Positions 6,034 to 6,618 of a DNA stretch of 6,618 nt are shown here, one piece after another. The translations under genes were made by a program, and so were the position numbers. The DNA is from Nitrospinaceae bacterium (GTDB taxonomy: Bacteria > Nitrospinota > Nitrospinia > Nitrospinales > VA-1): positions 1 through 6,618 of the forward strand of contig JAJDBA010000177.1 of NCBI GenBank assembly GCA_029261675.1. The letters are read 5' to 3'. The notes under the pieces are model-generated. The model searched no databases and was not told the origin of the DNA. It was given only the letters and a program-made list of their open reading frames with translations. Positions within the stretch are counted from its first letter, which is position 1, and each line of letters begins with the position of its first letter.

Positions 6034-6306
6034 TTTTTCCTTTATTATCGATAGTTTGGGTTTAAATGGTTAAGGAGTAAGTTAAGGCTTTTCGGCCCGA
6101 ATTTACTCTGATGTTTTTCTGTGTAAAGGTGTCTACGGGTTACCGGAGATTACTTGCTGCGTAGCTTCTGGGATGGGATGAACCAATATGGGAACATAGT
6201 TTTTATTGCAAAAATTTTCGTGATAGTAGAATAACAGATTGATTATAAGAAACCTAAATAAAAATATTTGTTTGTAACTTGTTGATTATTATATCATAGT
6301 TTAACT
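6034..6306. other. Divergent intergenic region between typA and the xer gene
   Basis: This 273-bp gap holds the 5' regions of both genes. The half next to xer (about 6200-6306) is very AT-rich; the half next to typA is more mixed. No RNA gene or credible small protein gene is seen. Possible minus-strand -10 hexamers TATAAT occur at 6247-6242 and 6293-6288, but neither has a good -35; the first would give a typA leader of about 200 nt. Other visible items are the short dyad TTCGGCCCGAA at 6091-6101 and a 7-bp direct repeat, GTTAAGG, at 6069-6075 and 6081-6087. I see no known riboswitch pattern. Confidence 0.6.
6268..6297 (+). promoter_or_regulatory. Possible xer promoter placing the transcript start at the ATG
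   Basis: TTGTTT (6268-6273, 3 of 6 to consensus) and TATCAT (6292-6297, 5 of 6) are separated by 18 nt in AT-rich DNA. The predicted transcription start is near 6304, within about 3 nt of the ATG at 6307, so the mRNA would be leaderless or nearly so. That agrees with the absence of any Shine-Dalgarno. The -35 is weak. Confidence 0.35.
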
Positions 6307-6310
6307 ATGA
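6294..6310. promoter_or_regulatory. Perfect 17-nt dyad overlapping the xer start codon (operator candidate)
   Basis: TCATAGTT-T-AACTATGA: 8-bp perfect inverted arms around one central base. The dyad overlaps the last four bases of the proposed -10 (6292-6297), spans the predicted transcription start and contains the whole ATG at 6307-6309. A protein bound here could block transcription initiation. The one-base centre makes an RNA hairpin of the full arms impossible, so a DNA operator is the more natural reading. No bound protein is known. Confidence 0.45.
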
Positions 6311-6618
6311 AAGCCCTCATACAAGAATTTTCTGATTATTTGCGAATTGAGAAAAGAAATTCGCCGCATACCGTATCGGCTTATCGCCGTGATCTGAACC
6401 GTTTTTCGACTCAGCTTGCAGGCCAGAAAGTGGATTCTGTAACGACGGCGGATATACGTGGTTTTCTGATTTCTTTGAGAGAGCAGGGGTTGTCCCCAGC
6501 TACGGTGGCCCGCAGCTTGTCTTCTATTAAATCGTTTTTTAAATACCTGTGTCAGGATAAACAATTTCAGGGTAATCCTGCGGAAATTCTGGAGACCCCG
6601 AAACGTTGGCGGAAGCTG
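6307..6618 (+). CDS. XerC/XerD-family tyrosine recombinase, N-terminal 104 codons (runs off the right edge)
   Basis: Site-specific recombinase of the phage-integrase superfamily. Chromosomal XerC and XerD act together at dif to resolve chromosome dimers at division. The visible part is the N-terminal SAM-like core-binding domain: FSDYLRIEKRNSPHTVSAYR (about 8-27), then RDLNRF, VTTADIRGFLISL, and LSPATVARSLSSIKSFFKYL (about 70-89), ending NPAEILETPKRWRKL, the usual linker before the catalytic domain. The catalytic residues (R, K, H-x-x-R, H/W, Y) lie beyond the window. Thus neither activity nor XerC versus XerD can be decided, although the spacing is that of a chromosomal Xer rather than a large phage integrase. 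ATG 6307 is the only standard start after the in-frame TGA at 6283, and the N-terminal length fits the family. No Shine-Dalgarno is present; the start codon lies inside a perfect dyad. Confidence 0.92.
   Translation, partial: MKALIQEFSDYLRIEKRNSPHTVSAYRRDLNRFSTQLAGQKVDSVTTADIRGFLISLREQGLSPATVARSLSSIKSFFKYLCQDKQFQGNPAEILETPKRWRKL

Noticed and set aside
6121..6190. Possible tRNA or small RNA in the typA-xer gap
   Set aside because: No cloverleaf arms, no TTCRA-type T-loop and no terminator-like end are seen.
6150..6197. 15-codon open frame (MFPYWFIPSQKLRSK) in the typA leader on the minus strand
   Set aside because: No Shine-Dalgarno before its ATG, no regulatory-codon run, and no stem typical of an attenuator follows. 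A chance ORF of this length is expected.
6288..6293. Second TATAAT on the minus strand as a typA promoter
   Set aside because: The matching -35 position falls inside the xer coding region and reads GGGCTT, far from consensus.
6281..6310. dif-like site next to the xer gene
   Set aside because: TATATCATAGTTTAAC loosely resembles the XerD half of dif, but no XerC half-site or 6-nt central spacer is present.
6301..6564. 87-aa minus-strand open frame antisense to the xer gene
   Set aside because: It lies entirely within and next to the xer coding region and its translation has no recognisable features; it is a frame shadow.

Overview
The window looks like ordinary chromosomal DNA from a Gram-negative bacterium. 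Base composition is moderately AT-rich by eye. A lipobox lipoprotein, a second Sec-exported protein, a transmembrane chemoreceptor and a class I fructose-1,6-bisphosphatase all fit a motile, Gram-negative lineage. The proteins have a deltaproteobacterial or Nitrospinota-like flavour, but the sequence alone does not settle the taxon. No tRNA, rRNA, CRISPR array, insertion sequence or phage gene is visible.

Six genes lie on the minus strand and one on the plus strand. In minus-strand transcription order they are: typA/bipA (complete, 612 aa, 6033-4195); a DUF4399-type exported protein (4110-3706); a small unrecognised lipoprotein (3695-3306, only 10 nt after the previous gene); a methyl-accepting chemotaxis protein (3226-1664, 520 aa); class I fbp (1503-469, 344 aa); and the first 133 codons of hisS, running off the left edge (399-1). 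Diverging from typA across a 273-bp AT-rich gap is the first 104 codons of a XerC/XerD-family tyrosine recombinase (6307-6618, running off the right edge).

The best promoter candidate is TTGTCT-17-TAGAAT (4180-4152), driving the DUF4399/lipoprotein pair and perhaps the chemoreceptor. Only typA and the DUF4399 gene have convincing Shine-Dalgarno sequences. fbp and the xer gene instead carry -10-like hexamers so close to the ATG that leaderless transcripts are plausible. No convincing intrinsic terminator was found between the minus-strand genes, so read-through between them cannot be excluded.

Most of the genes are housekeeping: translation GTPase, histidyl-tRNA synthetase, gluconeogenic phosphatase and chromosome-resolution recombinase. 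The less explained part is the middle: two uncharacterised envelope proteins followed by a chemoreceptor whose periplasmic domain I cannot assign with certainty. The most striking non-coding signal is a perfect 17-nt dyad that contains the start codon of the xer gene. I saw no sign of a large novel system. The findings are therefore modest regulatory and domain-level leads.
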